Shown: one piece after another, positions 18,038-27,951 of the stretch
Layout: every line of letters starts with the position of its first letter
Numbering within the stretch: the stretch's first letter is position 1
Assembly (NCBI RefSeq): GCF_018129405.1
Contig: NZ_JAFCLP010000001.1
Coordinates: 248,001-312,000 of the forward strand
Direction: 5' to 3'
DNA length: 64,000 bases
From: Bradyrhizobium iriomotense
Lineage (GTDB): Bacteria; Pseudomonadota; Alphaproteobacteria; Rhizobiales; Xanthobacteraceae
Program-made: the position numbers and the translations under genes
Notes under the pieces: generated by a model
The model's input: the letters and a program-made list of their open reading frames with translations, nothing else
Database searches by the model: none
Told to the model about the DNA's origin: nothing

Positions 18038-18984
18038 AGGTCGTGCACCTTGATGCGGGGATCGATGAAGGCATAGAGCACGTCGACGACGAAATTGACG
18101 ATGACGACCATGGTCGCCAGCAGCATCACGCAATTTCGCACCACGATCAGGTCGCGGTTGGCGATCGACTGGAAGATCAGCCGGCCGAGGCCCGGCAAAT
18201 AGAACACGTTCTCGATCACGATGGTGCCGGCGAGCAGATTGGCGAATTGCAGACCCATCACGGTCATCACGGGGATCATGGCGTTACGCAGCACGTGGCT
18301 CCACAGCACCTCGCGTTTGCCGAGCCCCTTGGCGCGGGCGGTGCGGACGAAATCTTCGCGCAGCACTTCCAGAACCGCCGAGCGGGTGACGCGGGCGAGG
18401 ATCGCGGCCTGAACCACCGCGAGCGAGATCGCCGGGAGCAGCAGCGACTTGATGCCGGGCCAGATGCCGTCCTCCCAGCCGGCGAAGCCGCCGGCCGAAA
18501 GCCATTGCAGCCGCACCGCGAACAACAGCACCAGCAGGATCGCGAACCAGAAATTCGGCAGCGCGATGCCCACTTGCGTCAGCGACATCACGCCGACGTC
18601 GCCGAGCTTGTTGTGGTTGGCAGCGGTGTAAATACCGGCCGAGAGCGCCAGCGTCACCGTGATCGTCATGGCCATGATCGCGAGCGGAATGGTGAGCACC
18701 AGCCGCTCCGCGATCAGGCTCGCAACCGGCGTGCCGTAGACGTAGGAATTGCCGAGATCGCCGACGACGAGGCCCTTGATCCATTGCAGGTAGCGGACGG
18801 GAAGCGGCTGGTCGAGCCCGAGCTTGACGGTGAGCGCGCGCACCGCGTCCGGCGAGGCGTCGGCCCCCATCAGCATCTGCGCGGCATTGCCCGGCAGCGC
18901 ATCCAGCACCAGGAAAATGATCAGCGATGCGCCGACCAGCGTCGCCAGCAGGGTCAACAGACGTCGGAGGACAAAGACGCTCAT
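18034..18984 (-). CDS. Oligopeptide-type ABC transporter permease (DppB/OppB)
   Basis: A 316-residue permease with six predicted spans; it opens MSVFVLRRLLTLLATLVGAS and has the DppB loop FVRTARAKGLGKREVLW before the conserved LPGLGRL. I start it at ATG 18984; a TTG three codons upstream is weaker. The first codons are duplicated 191 bp upstream around an inserted palindromic element, so the native ribosome binding site may have been displaced. It is the first transporter gene after the amidase. Confidence 0.9.
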   Translation of the reverse strand: MSVFVLRRLLTLLATLVGASLIIFLVLDALPGNAAQMLMGADASPDAVRALTVKLGLDQPLPVRYLQWIKGLVVGDLGNSYVYGTPVASLIAERLVLTIPLAIMAMTITVTLALSAGIYTAANHNKLGDVGVMSLTQVGIALPNFWFAILLVLLFAVRLQWLSAGGFAGWEDGIWPGIKSLLLPAISLAVVQAAILARVTRSAVLEVLREDFVRTARAKGLGKREVLWSHVLRNAMIPVMTVMGLQFANLLAGTIVIENVFYLPGLGRLIFQSIANRDLIVVRNCVMLLATMVVIVNFVVDVLYAFIDPRIKVHDL

Positions 18985-19179
18985 GTGCTCCAACTCCGAC
19001 GTCGTCCTGGCGAAAGCCAGGACCCATTACCCCAGGGAGCAATTTGGCGAAGATTGGTCGTCCGATACTGGCACCGCCCGTCACCGATAAATTCCGCGGT
19101 ATGGGTCCTGGCTTTCGCCAGGACGACACCGAGGAGGTTGCGGGCACCATGCCGCATTAGGACAAAGACGCTCATGTGC
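18968..19179. mobile_element. Short element with perfect 27-bp inverted ends, flanked by a 21-bp direct duplication
   Basis: Segments 19001-19027 and 19101-19127 are perfect inverted copies of 27 bases, each starting or ending GTCGTCCTGGCGAAAGCCAG. Outside them, 18968-18988 and 19159-19179 are identical 21-base direct repeats covering the first codons of the permease gene. The element has no coding capacity. The layout is that of a small non-autonomous insertion (MITE-like) or of a repeat placed during a local duplication. It separates the amidase stop (19260) from the permease start (18984). Confidence 0.75.
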
Positions 19180-19259
19180 GCTCGGCTTCAGGGCTCATCC
19201 GTCGAACGATCAACATGTCCGGACCGCCGAGGCAAGGGCTTTGCTGCGTGCGCATGACG

Positions 19260-20681
19260 TCATTCCGGCCAGCGGGACAGGAGGCCGCTCGAGGCCTCGA
19301 ACAGTGCGCTGACGCGCAGCAAGTCCGCATCACCCCGGAAGCGGCCGACCAGCTGAAGCCCGATCGGCAGGCCGTCGCGGGCAAAGCCTGAGGGAAGGCT
19401 GACGGCGGGATGCCCGGTCATGTTGAACGGCATGGTCCAAGGGAACCAGTTCGGCCGGACGCTGTCGAAATGCGCCCCGTCGATCTCGATGCTGCCGAAC
19501 AGATCCTGCTTGATCGGCAGCGCCGTGCGGGTGAGCGTCGGCATCGCCAGAAAGTGCCCACGCGCAAGCAGGGATTGCACGCGGCGGAACAGCGCGGTGC
19601 GCGCGAACATCGCCTCCTGGTAGTCGACGCCGCTGACCTCGGTGGCGAGCGCGAGCTGCTTGAGAAAGGCCTCGCTCAGCTCGTCGCCGTGCTCGGCCGC
19701 GAGCTTGGCAAAGCGCGTGCGCCAAACGGTGTGGTTGATGGCGCGCCAGATCGGCTCGATGTCAAAGCCCTCGCCGGAGAATTCCTCGAGCTCGGCGCCG
19801 AGCCCGGCCAGCCGGTCGAGACTCGCCTTGAAATTGGCGGCGACCTCGGCGGAGACGGGGCGGCCCGGCGGCGTCAGGCAATACAGGATCCGCAGCCCGC
19901 GCAGGTCGCCGCGCGGGGCGGCGGTGCCGATGAAGTCAGGCACGGGCACGCCGATCGACCAGGGATCGATAGCATCCTCGCCGGCCATCGCCTGCATCAT
20001 CAGCGCGGTGTCGGCGACGGTGCGGGTGGTCGGCGTGACATAGGTCTGGTTGCCGAAGACATCGAGGGCCTGGCTGTGCGGGATCACGCCGTTGCTCTGC
20101 TTCAGGCCCACCACGCCGTTGCAGGCGGCGGGAATCCGGGTCGAGCCGCCGCCGTCGGTCGCAATCGCCAGCGGCGCGATGCCGCTCGCCACCGCCACCG
20201 CCGCGCCGCCGCTGGAGCCGCCGGAGGAGCGGCAGGCGTCCCAGGCATTGCGCGTGCGGCCGAACAGCGGCGAATCCGTCAGGCACTTGCTGCCGAATTC
20301 CGGCGTCGTGGTCTTGCCGATCAGGATCGCGCCTGCCCTGCGGAGCCGCGCCACCGCCACGGCATCCTCGGTCGGCACATTGTCCCTGTAGGGAACGGCG
20401 CCGAAGGTGGTCTTGACGCCGCGGGTGTTGACGATGTCCTTGACGGTGACGGGGATGCCGTGGAGCAGGCCGAGCTGTTCGCCCGCCATCATTTTGCGCT
20501 CGGCGGCGCGGGCCTGCGCCATCGCCTCGTCGCCGCAGATCGTGATGAAGCAGTTCAGCTCGCCCTGGAGCGCCTCGGCGCGGGCGAGCACGGCACTGAC
20601 GATCTCGACGGGGGAAATCTTCCTAGCGGCGATGAGGCCGCGCAGCTCGGTCGCGGACAGCAGACAGGGATCGCCGTTCAT
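19260..20681 (-). CDS. Amidase (amidase-signature family)
   Basis: A 473-residue serine hydrolase. Taking the start at ATG 20681, the catalytic triad falls at Lys81 (VTVKDI), Ser156 in the GGSSGG motif and Ser180 in DGGGSTRIP, the invariant Ser-cisSer-Lys arrangement. Members hydrolyse carboxylic amides, aryl amides or cyclic imide products. A longer frame to 20780 exists but would overlap the regulator's promoter. It leads the operon with the peptide-type importer, so the importer probably brings in the amide that this enzyme cleaves. The divergent LysR gene is the likely regulator. Confidence 0.88.
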   Translation of the reverse strand: MNGDPCLLSATELRGLIAARKISPVEIVSAVLARAEALQGELNCFITICGDEAMAQARAAERKMMAGEQLGLLHGIPVTVKDIVNTRGVKTTFGAVPYRDNVPTEDAVAVARLRRAGAILIGKTTTPEFGSKCLTDSPLFGRTRNAWDACRSSGGSSGGAAVAVASGIAPLAIATDGGGSTRIPAACNGVVGLKQSNGVIPHSQALDVFGNQTYVTPTTRTVADTALMMQAMAGEDAIDPWSIGVPVPDFIGTAAPRGDLRGLRILYCLTPPGRPVSAEVAANFKASLDRLAGLGAELEEFSGEGFDIEPIWRAINHTVWRTRFAKLAAEHGDELSEAFLKQLALATEVSGVDYQEAMFARTALFRRVQSLLARGHFLAMPTLTRTALPIKQDLFGSIEIDGAHFDSVRPNWFPWTMPFNMTGHPAVSLPSGFARDGLPIGLQLVGRFRGDADLLRVSALFEASSGLLSRWPE

Positions 20682-20782
20682 CGTCACATCACGCTCCGAA
20701 AGCCCGCCACCGTTGGCAGGCATTGACAGCGAGAATGACAGTTTTGTTAACTCGTCGTCCAATACGATTTTGGTCGCCAACT

Positions 20783-20799
20783 CATACGTTTTCGGTATG
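20783..20799. promoter_or_regulatory. Candidate LysR operator
   Basis: The 17-base sequence CATACGTTTTCGGTATG contains the dyad CATAC-N7-GTATG, an ATAC-N7-GTAT form of the T-N11-A site recognised by LysR-type regulators. It lies in the gap between the amidase and the divergent LysR gene. Its last three bases are the first possible ATG of the regulator; with the second ATG (20803) it sits immediately upstream. Binding here would repress the regulator and could activate the amidase operon. Confidence 0.5.
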
Positions 20800-21690
20800 C
20801 CAATGGATCTTCGCCGGCTCCGCTATTTCGTCGCCGTCGCCGAGGCGCGCAGCGTCGGCAAGGCCGCCGAGCGGCTGCGGATGGCGCAGCCGCCGCTCTC
20901 GGTGCAGATCCGCAAGCTCGAGGCCGAGGTCGGCGCGCCGCTGTTCCGCCGCGGCACCCGCGGCATGGACCTGACCGAGGCGGGCCAGGCGCTGCTGGTG
21001 CGCGCCAGCGAAGCGCTGGCGCTGGCGGCCGACGGCATCGAGGCCGCGCGCGCGGTCGCATCCGGCAAGCGCGGGCGGCTCTCGGTCGGCTACATGTTCG
21101 TGCTGGCCAATGCGATCCTGCCGCGGCTGATCCCCGAGCTGCGCCGCTCGGTGCCCGGCGTCGACCTGGAGTTCGCCGAGCTCAGCGCATCGACACGCGA
21201 GGCCCGGGTGCTCGATCGCAGCGTCACGGTCGCGCTGTGCATGCCGGCGATCAACCATCCCGAGATCCAGGTAGCGCGGATCGGTGCGCAGCGCTTCATG
21301 CTGGCGATGCCGGCCAGCTCGCCGCTCGCGCGCCTCAGCTCCGTGCCGATGGCCCGGCTGCACGGCCGTCCGCTGATCGCGCTGCCGCATCCGGACCATG
21401 GTCCCGCATCGTCGGCCGTGGTCCCCCTGCTGCGCCGGCACCAGGTGGTGATGCCGATCGCGAGCCGGGTGGAGACGGTGCATTCGGCGATGAGCCTGGT
21501 TCTCGCCGGTGAAGGTTTTGCCATCCTGCCCGCCTGCGCGCAGCTCGGCGCGCCGCGCGGCATCGTGTTCCGGCCGCTGCGCGACGCCACCGACTCCCTC
21601 GACATCGCGGTGTGCTGGCGGCGGGATTCGCAGAGCCCGCTGATCGAAACCTTCATCAAATGCGCCGAGAAGGCCGTCGCGCGGATGTGA
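20797..21690 (+). CDS. LysR-type transcriptional regulator
   Basis: A 297-residue regulator. The N-terminal winged helix shows LRRLRYFVAVAEARSVGKAA, with the recognition helix in QPPLSVQIRKLEAEVG and LFRRGTRG. The effector domain follows from about residue 90. Start codons at 20797 and 20803 are both possible; the second gives the usual MDLRRLRYF opening. It is divergent from the amidase-importer operon and is its probable activator; the inducer would be an amide or product of the pathway. The gene ends seven bases before the convergent kinase gene. Confidence 0.92.
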   Translation: MPMDLRRLRYFVAVAEARSVGKAAERLRMAQPPLSVQIRKLEAEVGAPLFRRGTRGMDLTEAGQALLVRASEALALAADGIEAARAVASGKRGRLSVGYMFVLANAILPRLIPELRRSVPGVDLEFAELSASTREARVLDRSVTVALCMPAINHPEIQVARIGAQRFMLAMPASSPLARLSSVPMARLHGRPLIALPHPDHGPASSAVVPLLRRHQVVMPIASRVETVHSAMSLVLAGEGFAILPACAQLGAPRGIVFRPLRDATDSLDIAVCWRRDSQSPLIETFIKCAEKAVARM

Positions 21691-21697
21691 AGCAGCG

Positions 21698-22633
21698 CTA
21701 CGGGCTCCAGCCGATCTCATGGCTCCAGGGCGGATCGGCGCCCGGGCGGGTGCAGGTCAGGCCGGCGCAATTGGCGGCAAAGGAGAGCGCGCGGCGAAGC
21801 TCCTCAGTGCTGATGTCCTTGAGCCGCTCGCGCGCGATGCGGCCCTGCTTGTGCAGGGCGAACAGCAGCGCGGCCTGAAAGCTGTCGCCGGCGCCGATGG
21901 TATCAGCGACCACGACCTTTGGCGCGGCGACTTCGATCTGCCCCGCGGCCGCATGCCAGGCGATGGCGCCGTTGTTGCCGCGGGTGATGACGACGAGGCT
22001 CGTGCCCTGCCCCAGCAGCGCGCTCGCGCGCTGATGATAGGGTTCGTCTCCGAAGAGATAGGCGAAATCGACATCCGACATCTTGATGAGATCGGCGCTT
22101 CCCGCGAACTCCGCCATCCGCGCGAGATAGGCCGGCTTGTCCTTCACCAGATTGGGGCGGCAGTTCGGATCGAAGGAGATCGTCGATGCGGCCCGCGCGT
22201 CTGCGATCAGGGCTTTGGTTTCGGCAGCTCCCTGGTCGTTGACCAGCGTGGTCGAGCCGACATGGAGGGCCTCGACCATATCGAAGGGAACGGACCCGCG
22301 CCGGTAGGTCCAGCTCCGCGTCGCGGTCTCGGCATCGTAGAAGGCGTAGTGCGACTCGCCTGCGATGATCCGCACGAAGGCGAGCGTGGTCTGGTGATCG
22401 CTGCGGGTGGCGAGATCGAGCGCGACATGCGAGGCGATTGCGTGGTCTGCGATCATCCGCCCGAACAGGTCGGTCGAGATGCCGCCGACGAAGCCGGTCG
22501 GCGCGCCCAGCCGCGCCATGCCGATCGCGACGTTCAGGCATGAGCCGCCGACCGCGGGCATCACGGCCTCGCGCCCCTCCATGTTTCGCGTCGGCACGAA
22601 ATCGATCAGCGCGTCGCCGCTGGCAATCATCAT
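21698..22633 (-). CDS. PfkB family carbohydrate kinase (fructokinase-like)
   Basis: A 311-residue sugar kinase. The first PfkB signature is AVGGSCLNVAIGMARLG (residues 27-43), and the second is DTIGAGDSFQAAL, in which Asp250 is the catalytic base. It is the last gene of the polyol operon, six bases after the FGGY kinase. In sorbitol/mannitol operons the equivalent gene phosphorylates fructose made by the dehydrogenase, so fructokinase is the best guess. Other ketoses are possible. Confidence 0.87.
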   Translation of the reverse strand: MMIASGDALIDFVPTRNMEGREAVMPAVGGSCLNVAIGMARLGAPTGFVGGISTDLFGRMIADHAIASHVALDLATRSDHQTTLAFVRIIAGESHYAFYDAETATRSWTYRRGSVPFDMVEALHVGSTTLVNDQGAAETKALIADARAASTISFDPNCRPNLVKDKPAYLARMAEFAGSADLIKMSDVDFAYLFGDEPYHQRASALLGQGTSLVVITRGNNGAIAWHAAAGQIEVAAPKVVVADTIGAGDSFQAALLFALHKQGRIARERLKDISTEELRRALSFAANCAGLTCTRPGADPPWSHEIGWSP

Positions 22634-22639
22634 GTCTCT

Positions 22640-24286
22640 TCAACCTCTGGCGATGTCAGCCATCGCGGCACGGCTGCCGCGATCGACCTCGCGCAGCAGC
22701 TTGTAGACCTCACGCTTGCGCGTGTGAAAGGCGGCCATGTCGGGCGCGGTCGGCTCGCTCTTGCGTCCCAGCGCCGACATCCTGGCCATGGTCTCGCCGA
22801 TCGAGGCATAGGCGCCGCCGGCGACCGCCCCGAGCATGGCCGCGCCCAGCAGCACCGGCTCCCGGGTCTGCGGCAGCGCGACCGTGAGGCCGGTCGTGTC
22901 GGCCATGATCTGCCGCACCAGCGGGCTGCGGCTGGCACCCCCGCCCATGATCATGATGCTGGAGCGGACCCCATGCGCCGCAAAGGCCTCGATCACCTCG
23001 GCAAGGCCATAGGCGAGACCGCAGAGACCGGCGACGAACAGCCGCTCCATCGAGGCGATATCGGTGTCGAGATCGAGACCGGCGATCACCGCGCGCGTAT
23101 CAGGATCGGCATAGGGTGAGCGGTTGCCGATGAATTCGGGCAGCACATGGACGTCACGCGCGAGCAGCGCGGCGCGGCTGGCATCGCCGGCGCGCGCGAT
23201 GATGCGGCGTTCGAGGAAATCGATGAGGTCGAGGCCTTCGCTGCGCGCCGCCGCGCTCGCATCAGTGTGGCCGGGATGCGACTTGAGCAGATGGTCGATC
23301 GCAGCGCCCGCCGCCGATTGCCCGCCCTCGTTGAGCCAGAACTCCGGCACCATGCCGGAATAATAGGGCCCCCATACGCCCGGCACGAAGCATGGCTCCT
23401 TCGTCGTCGCCATGATGCAGGCCGACGTTCCCATGATGTAGGCGAGCCGGTCACTGACATCGGCCGCGCCGCCCGCCCCGTCACGCCCTCCGATCGCGCC
23501 GATACCGCCGGCATGGGCGTCGATCAGCGAGGCGCCGACCGGGGTGCCCGGCGTCAGGCCGAGCTCGGCTGCGGCCGCCGGCGTGAGACCCGTACCGAGG
23601 CGCGTACCGGGCGCGACGATCTCGGTGCCGATGCGGGCGTATTTCTCGGCGACGAAGTCGGACAGACCGATGCGCTTGAAGAACGGCGCGCTCCAGCCGC
23701 CGCCGTCATGCGCCAGATAGTTCCACTTGCAGGTGACGGTGCAGGTCGAGCGCTGCAGCGAACCGGTCGCGCGCCAGGTCAGATAGTCGGCCAGATCGAA
23801 GAAGTGACCGGCGGCGTCAAAACTCGCGCGCAGATGCCGTTTCAGCCATAGCAGCTTCGGCATCTCCATCTCGGGCGAGATCGAGCCGCCGACATAGCGC
23901 AGCACGGCATCCTCGGTCTCGTTGATCAGCCGCGCCTCGGCCGTGGCGCGGTGGTCCATCCAGACGATGACATTGCGCTGCGCCTCTCCGGAGGCGCTGA
24001 CGGTGAGCGGCTCGCCTTGCGGATCAAGCACCACAAGGGAACAGGTCGCGTCGAAACCGATGCCGCCGATGCTGTCGGGCGCAATCGCTGCTTCCGCCAT
24101 CGCCGCCCGCACCGATTTGACGCAGGCCTCCCAGATGTCCTGGGATGACTGCTCGACGATGTCGCCGGCCTCATGCCAGATCCGGATCGGATGCCTGGCG
24201 GTGGCAAGCAAGGTACCGGCCTCGTCAAACACCCCTGCCCGTGTGCTCGTGGTCCCCACATCGACGCCGATATACGCTCGCGGCAT
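22640..24286 (-). CDS. FGGY family pentulose kinase (ribulokinase/xylulokinase type)
   Basis: A 548-residue kinase with the FGGY N-terminal phosphate loop YIGVDVGTTSTRAGVFD (residues 5-21) and the second-domain GGGASRSPLVRQIMAD near residue 450. Length and the CSLVVLD and GHFFDLADYLTWRATG segments fit the FGGY pentulose kinase subgroup rather than glycerol kinase. It would phosphorylate a pentulose, for example ribulose or xylulose, formed by the adjacent dehydrogenase from a pentitol. The gene overlaps neither neighbour but lies in the same operon. Confidence 0.88.
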   Translation of the reverse strand: MPRAYIGVDVGTTSTRAGVFDEAGTLLATARHPIRIWHEAGDIVEQSSQDIWEACVKSVRAAMAEAAIAPDSIGGIGFDATCSLVVLDPQGEPLTVSASGEAQRNVIVWMDHRATAEARLINETEDAVLRYVGGSISPEMEMPKLLWLKRHLRASFDAAGHFFDLADYLTWRATGSLQRSTCTVTCKWNYLAHDGGGWSAPFFKRIGLSDFVAEKYARIGTEIVAPGTRLGTGLTPAAAAELGLTPGTPVGASLIDAHAGGIGAIGGRDGAGGAADVSDRLAYIMGTSACIMATTKEPCFVPGVWGPYYSGMVPEFWLNEGGQSAAGAAIDHLLKSHPGHTDASAAARSEGLDLIDFLERRIIARAGDASRAALLARDVHVLPEFIGNRSPYADPDTRAVIAGLDLDTDIASMERLFVAGLCGLAYGLAEVIEAFAAHGVRSSIMIMGGGASRSPLVRQIMADTTGLTVALPQTREPVLLGAAMLGAVAGGAYASIGETMARMSALGRKSEPTAPDMAAFHTRKREVYKLLREVDRGSRAAMADIARG

Positions 24287-24325
24287 TGTCGCTCCCGGAA
24301 GCTCTCGTCAGTTTTGACGGTAAGC

Positions 24326-25099
24326 CTACCAGCAAGTGTAGCCGCCATCCACCAGCACGATGCTGCCGGTCATCAGGCTCGCGGCCTCGGATGAGAGGAA
24401 CAGCACGACGGAGGCGATCTCCTCGACCTGCCCCATCCGCGCCATCGGGGTTCCACCGATCCAGGCGTCGTACATCTTCGGATTGCTCTTCACGAAGGCA
24501 TTGAGCGGGGTCTCGATGTAGGTCGGCGCCACCGCGTTGACGCGGATGCCGCGCGCGCCCCATTCGGCGGCCAGCGACTTGGTCAGATGGTGCACGGCGG
24601 CCTTGGAGGCGTTGTAGAAGCACTGCTCCTGCGGCTTGTTGACGATGAAGCCGGACATCGAGCCGACATTGACGATGGCGCCGCTTTTCGCCTTCAGCAT
24701 GTGCTTGCCGAACTCGCGGCAGCACCAGAAGGTGCCGTTGAGATTGACGTCGATGACGTTGAGCCAGTGCTCGTCGGTGACGGTCTCCGCCGGCGTCTCG
24801 CTGCGCGCGATGCCGGCATTGTTGACGAGGATGTCGACCCTGCCGTGGCGGGCGACGAGATCGTTCGCGACCTCGGCCACGCGCCTGGTGTCGGTGACGT
24901 CCATGATCGCGGTCTCGATGTCATAGCCTTTCGCTTTCAGTTCGGCTTTCGCGCTGTCGGCGACCTTGCTGTCACGGTCGCCGATCACGACCCGGGCGCC
25001 GGCCTCGGCCAGCGCCTCGGCGCAGCCAAGGCCGATGCCCTGCCCGCCACCGGTGATGAATGCGGTCTTGCCGCTCAGCTTGAATTTTTCCAGGTACAT
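24326..25099 (-). CDS. SDR family polyol dehydrogenase
   Basis: A 257-residue short-chain dehydrogenase. The cofactor site is GGGQGIG (residues 17-23) and the catalytic Tyr162-x-x-x-Lys166 is in FYNASK, with a serine at 147-149. An acidic residue (Asp41, end of the second strand) favours NAD. NNAGIA is at residues 93-98. In a sugar-alcohol operon it would oxidise a polyol to a ketose for the two kinases downstream. It resembles arabitol/sorbitol-type enzymes, but the exact polyol is not readable. Confidence 0.87.
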   Translation of the reverse strand: MYLEKFKLSGKTAFITGGGQGIGLGCAEALAEAGARVVIGDRDSKVADSAKAELKAKGYDIETAIMDVTDTRRVAEVANDLVARHGRVDILVNNAGIARSETPAETVTDEHWLNVIDVNLNGTFWCCREFGKHMLKAKSGAIVNVGSMSGFIVNKPQEQCFYNASKAAVHHLTKSLAAEWGARGIRVNAVAPTYIETPLNAFVKSNPKMYDAWIGGTPMARMGQVEEIASVVLFLSSEAASLMTGSIVLVDGGYTCW

Positions 25100-25129
25100 G
25101 GTGGTCTTTCCGTTTCTTGCCGTTTCTTG

Positions 25130-26137
<1,008 letters not shown>

Positions 26138-26148
26138 GGCAGCCCCTC

Positions 26149-26979
26149 TTACTTCACCGCGCCAAAGGTGAGCCCGCGCACGAGCTGCTTCTGGCTAAAC
26201 CAACCGAGGACGAGAATGGGCGCGATCGCCAGCGTGGACGCCGCCGACAGTTTTGCCCAGAACAGCCCTTCCGGGCCCGAATAGGAGGCGATGAACGTGG
26301 TCAGCGGCGCAGCGTGCGAGGTCGACAGGTTGAGCGTCCAGAACGCCTCGTTCCAGGCCAGGATCAGGTTCAGCAGCAAGGTCGAGGCGAGCCCCGGGAT
26401 CGCCATCGGCGTCAGCACATAGACCAGTTCGCGGCCGATGGTGGCGCCGTCCATGCGCGCGGCCTCTAAGATATCGCGCGGGATCTCCTTGAAATAGGTG
26501 AACAGCATCCAGATCACGATCGGCAAGTTCCCGAGGCAGAGGATGAAGACCAGGCCGATGCGGGAATCGAGCAGACCGAACGTCTTGTAGATCAGGTAGA
26601 TCGGCACCAGCACGCCGACGGGCGGCATCATCTTGGTCGAGAGCATCCAGAGCAGGATGTCCTTGGTGCGCTTGGTCGGCGAGAACGCCATCGACCAGGC
26701 CGCGGGGATTGCGATCAGCAACGCAATCAGCGTCGAGCCGCCGGCGATGATGATCGAGTTCATCGCGTGGTGGAAATAGTCGCTGCGCTCCTGCACCGTG
26801 GCATAGTTCTCGATGGTCCAGTGGAAGAACAGGAAGGACGGCGGAATGGCGAAGGCCTCGAGCTCGGTCTTGAAGCTCGCCAGCACCATCCACAGGATCG
26901 GGAAGAAGATCAGGAAGCCGAACAGCCAGGCCATGGCCGTCGATATCACCACCCGCCGTGTCGTCGCCATTCGCGCCAT
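26149..26979 (-). CDS. Carbohydrate ABC transporter permease (SmoG/MalG type)
   Basis: A 276-residue permease with six spans. The EAA loop is [17 protein letters not shown] followed by [11 protein letters not shown]. Hydrophobic N-terminal segment [20 protein letters not shown] is typical of MalG-like subunits. It starts at 26979, four bases after the stop of the partner permease; an ATG three codons later is also possible. It forms the channel with that partner. Confidence 0.92.
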   Translation of the reverse strand: MARMATTRRVVISTAMAWLFGFLIFFPILWMVLASFKTELEAFAIPPSFLFFHWTIENYATVQERSDYFHHAMNSIIIAGGSTLIALLIAIPAAWSMAFSPTKRTKDILLWMLSTKMMPPVGVLVPIYLIYKTFGLLDSRIGLVFILCLGNLPIVIWMLFTYFKEIPRDILEAARMDGATIGRELVYVLTPMAIPGLASTLLLNLILAWNEAFWTLNLSTSHAAPLTTFIASYSGPEGLFWAKLSAASTLAIAPILVLGWFSQKQLVRGLTFGAVK

Positions 26980-26983
26980 GACT

Positions 26984-27856
26984 TCAGGCCTCCAGGTTGC
27001 GGCCGACGATGCGGACGAGGAAGAAGGCGACGATGTTGGCGATTACCACCGCGACGAGCCCGCCGGCCGAGGCGCTGCCGACGTCGAACTGGATCAGCGC
27101 CTGCGCGTAGATCAGGAAGGCGATGTTGGTGGTCTGCAGGCCCGGTCCGCCGCCGGTGGTGACGAAGATCTCGGCGAACACCGTCAGCAGGAAGATGGTT
27201 TCGATCAGGATCACCACCGTGATGGGGCGCGCCAGATGCGGCAGCGTGATGTAGATGAAGGTCGAGACGGCGCTGGCGCCGTCCATCTCGGCGGCCTCCT
27301 TCTGCTCCTCGTCGAGCGATTGCAGCGCGGTGAGCAGGATCAGCGTCGCAAACGGCAGCCACTGCCAGGCCACGATCAGGATCACCGAGAACAGCGGCAC
27401 GTCGTTGAACCAGTCGACCGGCGTCAGTCCGACCAGTTTTGCCAGCCAGGCAAACAGGCCGGACACCGGGTGCATCAACAGGTTCTTCCAGACCAGCGCA
27501 CTCACCGTCGGCATCACGAAGAACGGCGCGATCACCATCAGCCGCACGAAGTTGCGCCCCACCACGGGCTGGTCGAGCAGCAGCGCCAGGGGAATGCCGA
27601 GCAGGATGGTCAGCGCCAGCACCGAGCCGACCAGCACCAGCGTGTTCCGGAGCGAGGCGAGGAAGGCGGGATCGGTGAGGAAGTAGCGGAAGTTTTCCAG
27701 CCCGATGAATTCTTCCGAGCCGGGATCGAGCAGGCTGTAATGCAGCGTCGAGAAATAGATCGTCAGCGCCAGCGGGACGATCATCCAGATGAACAGCAGC
27801 CCGACGGCCGGGGTCAGGAGCGACCGTGCAAGGAATTGCGTCTGCCGGGTTGCCAT
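26984..27856 (-). CDS. Carbohydrate ABC transporter permease (SmoF/MalF type)
   Basis: A 290-residue permease. I use ATG 27856, which has a GGAG-containing ribosome binding site upstream; an upstream in-frame start at 27895 lies inside the hairpin region. The first span follows at LLTPAVGLLFIWMIVPLAL. The EAA-type loop is KEAAEMDGASAVSTF, then ITLPHLARPI. It is the first gene after the intercistronic hairpin that follows the binding-protein gene. Confidence 0.92.
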   Translation of the reverse strand: MATRQTQFLARSLLTPAVGLLFIWMIVPLALTIYFSTLHYSLLDPGSEEFIGLENFRYFLTDPAFLASLRNTLVLVGSVLALTILLGIPLALLLDQPVVGRNFVRLMVIAPFFVMPTVSALVWKNLLMHPVSGLFAWLAKLVGLTPVDWFNDVPLFSVILIVAWQWLPFATLILLTALQSLDEEQKEAAEMDGASAVSTFIYITLPHLARPITVVILIETIFLLTVFAEIFVTTGGGPGLQTTNIAFLIYAQALIQFDVGSASAGGLVAVVIANIVAFFLVRIVGRNLEA

Positions 27857-27887
27857 CCCTGGCTTCTCCTCTGCCGGGAAGAAGAAG

Positions 27888-27921
27888 GCGGCCATCCGTC
27901 CGGGGATAGGTGGATGGCCGC
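27888..27921 (-). terminator. Intercistronic hairpin after the binding-protein gene
   Basis: Perfect ten-base arms GCGGCCATCC and GGATGGCCGC enclose a 14-base loop, 30 bases after the binding-protein stop and before the first permease. No T-run follows, so partial termination or protection of the upstream mRNA from exonucleases is more likely than full termination. Either would give more binding protein than channel. Confidence 0.6.
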
Positions 27922-27951
27922 AAGTTTGAGCTCAGGAGGGAGAGCTCGGGT

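Noticed and set aside
18981-19175. A 64-codon minus-strand frame starting with the same six residues as the DppB-like permease
   Set aside because: It is the duplicated start of the permease running into the inserted palindromic element. It is evidence for the duplication, not a gene.
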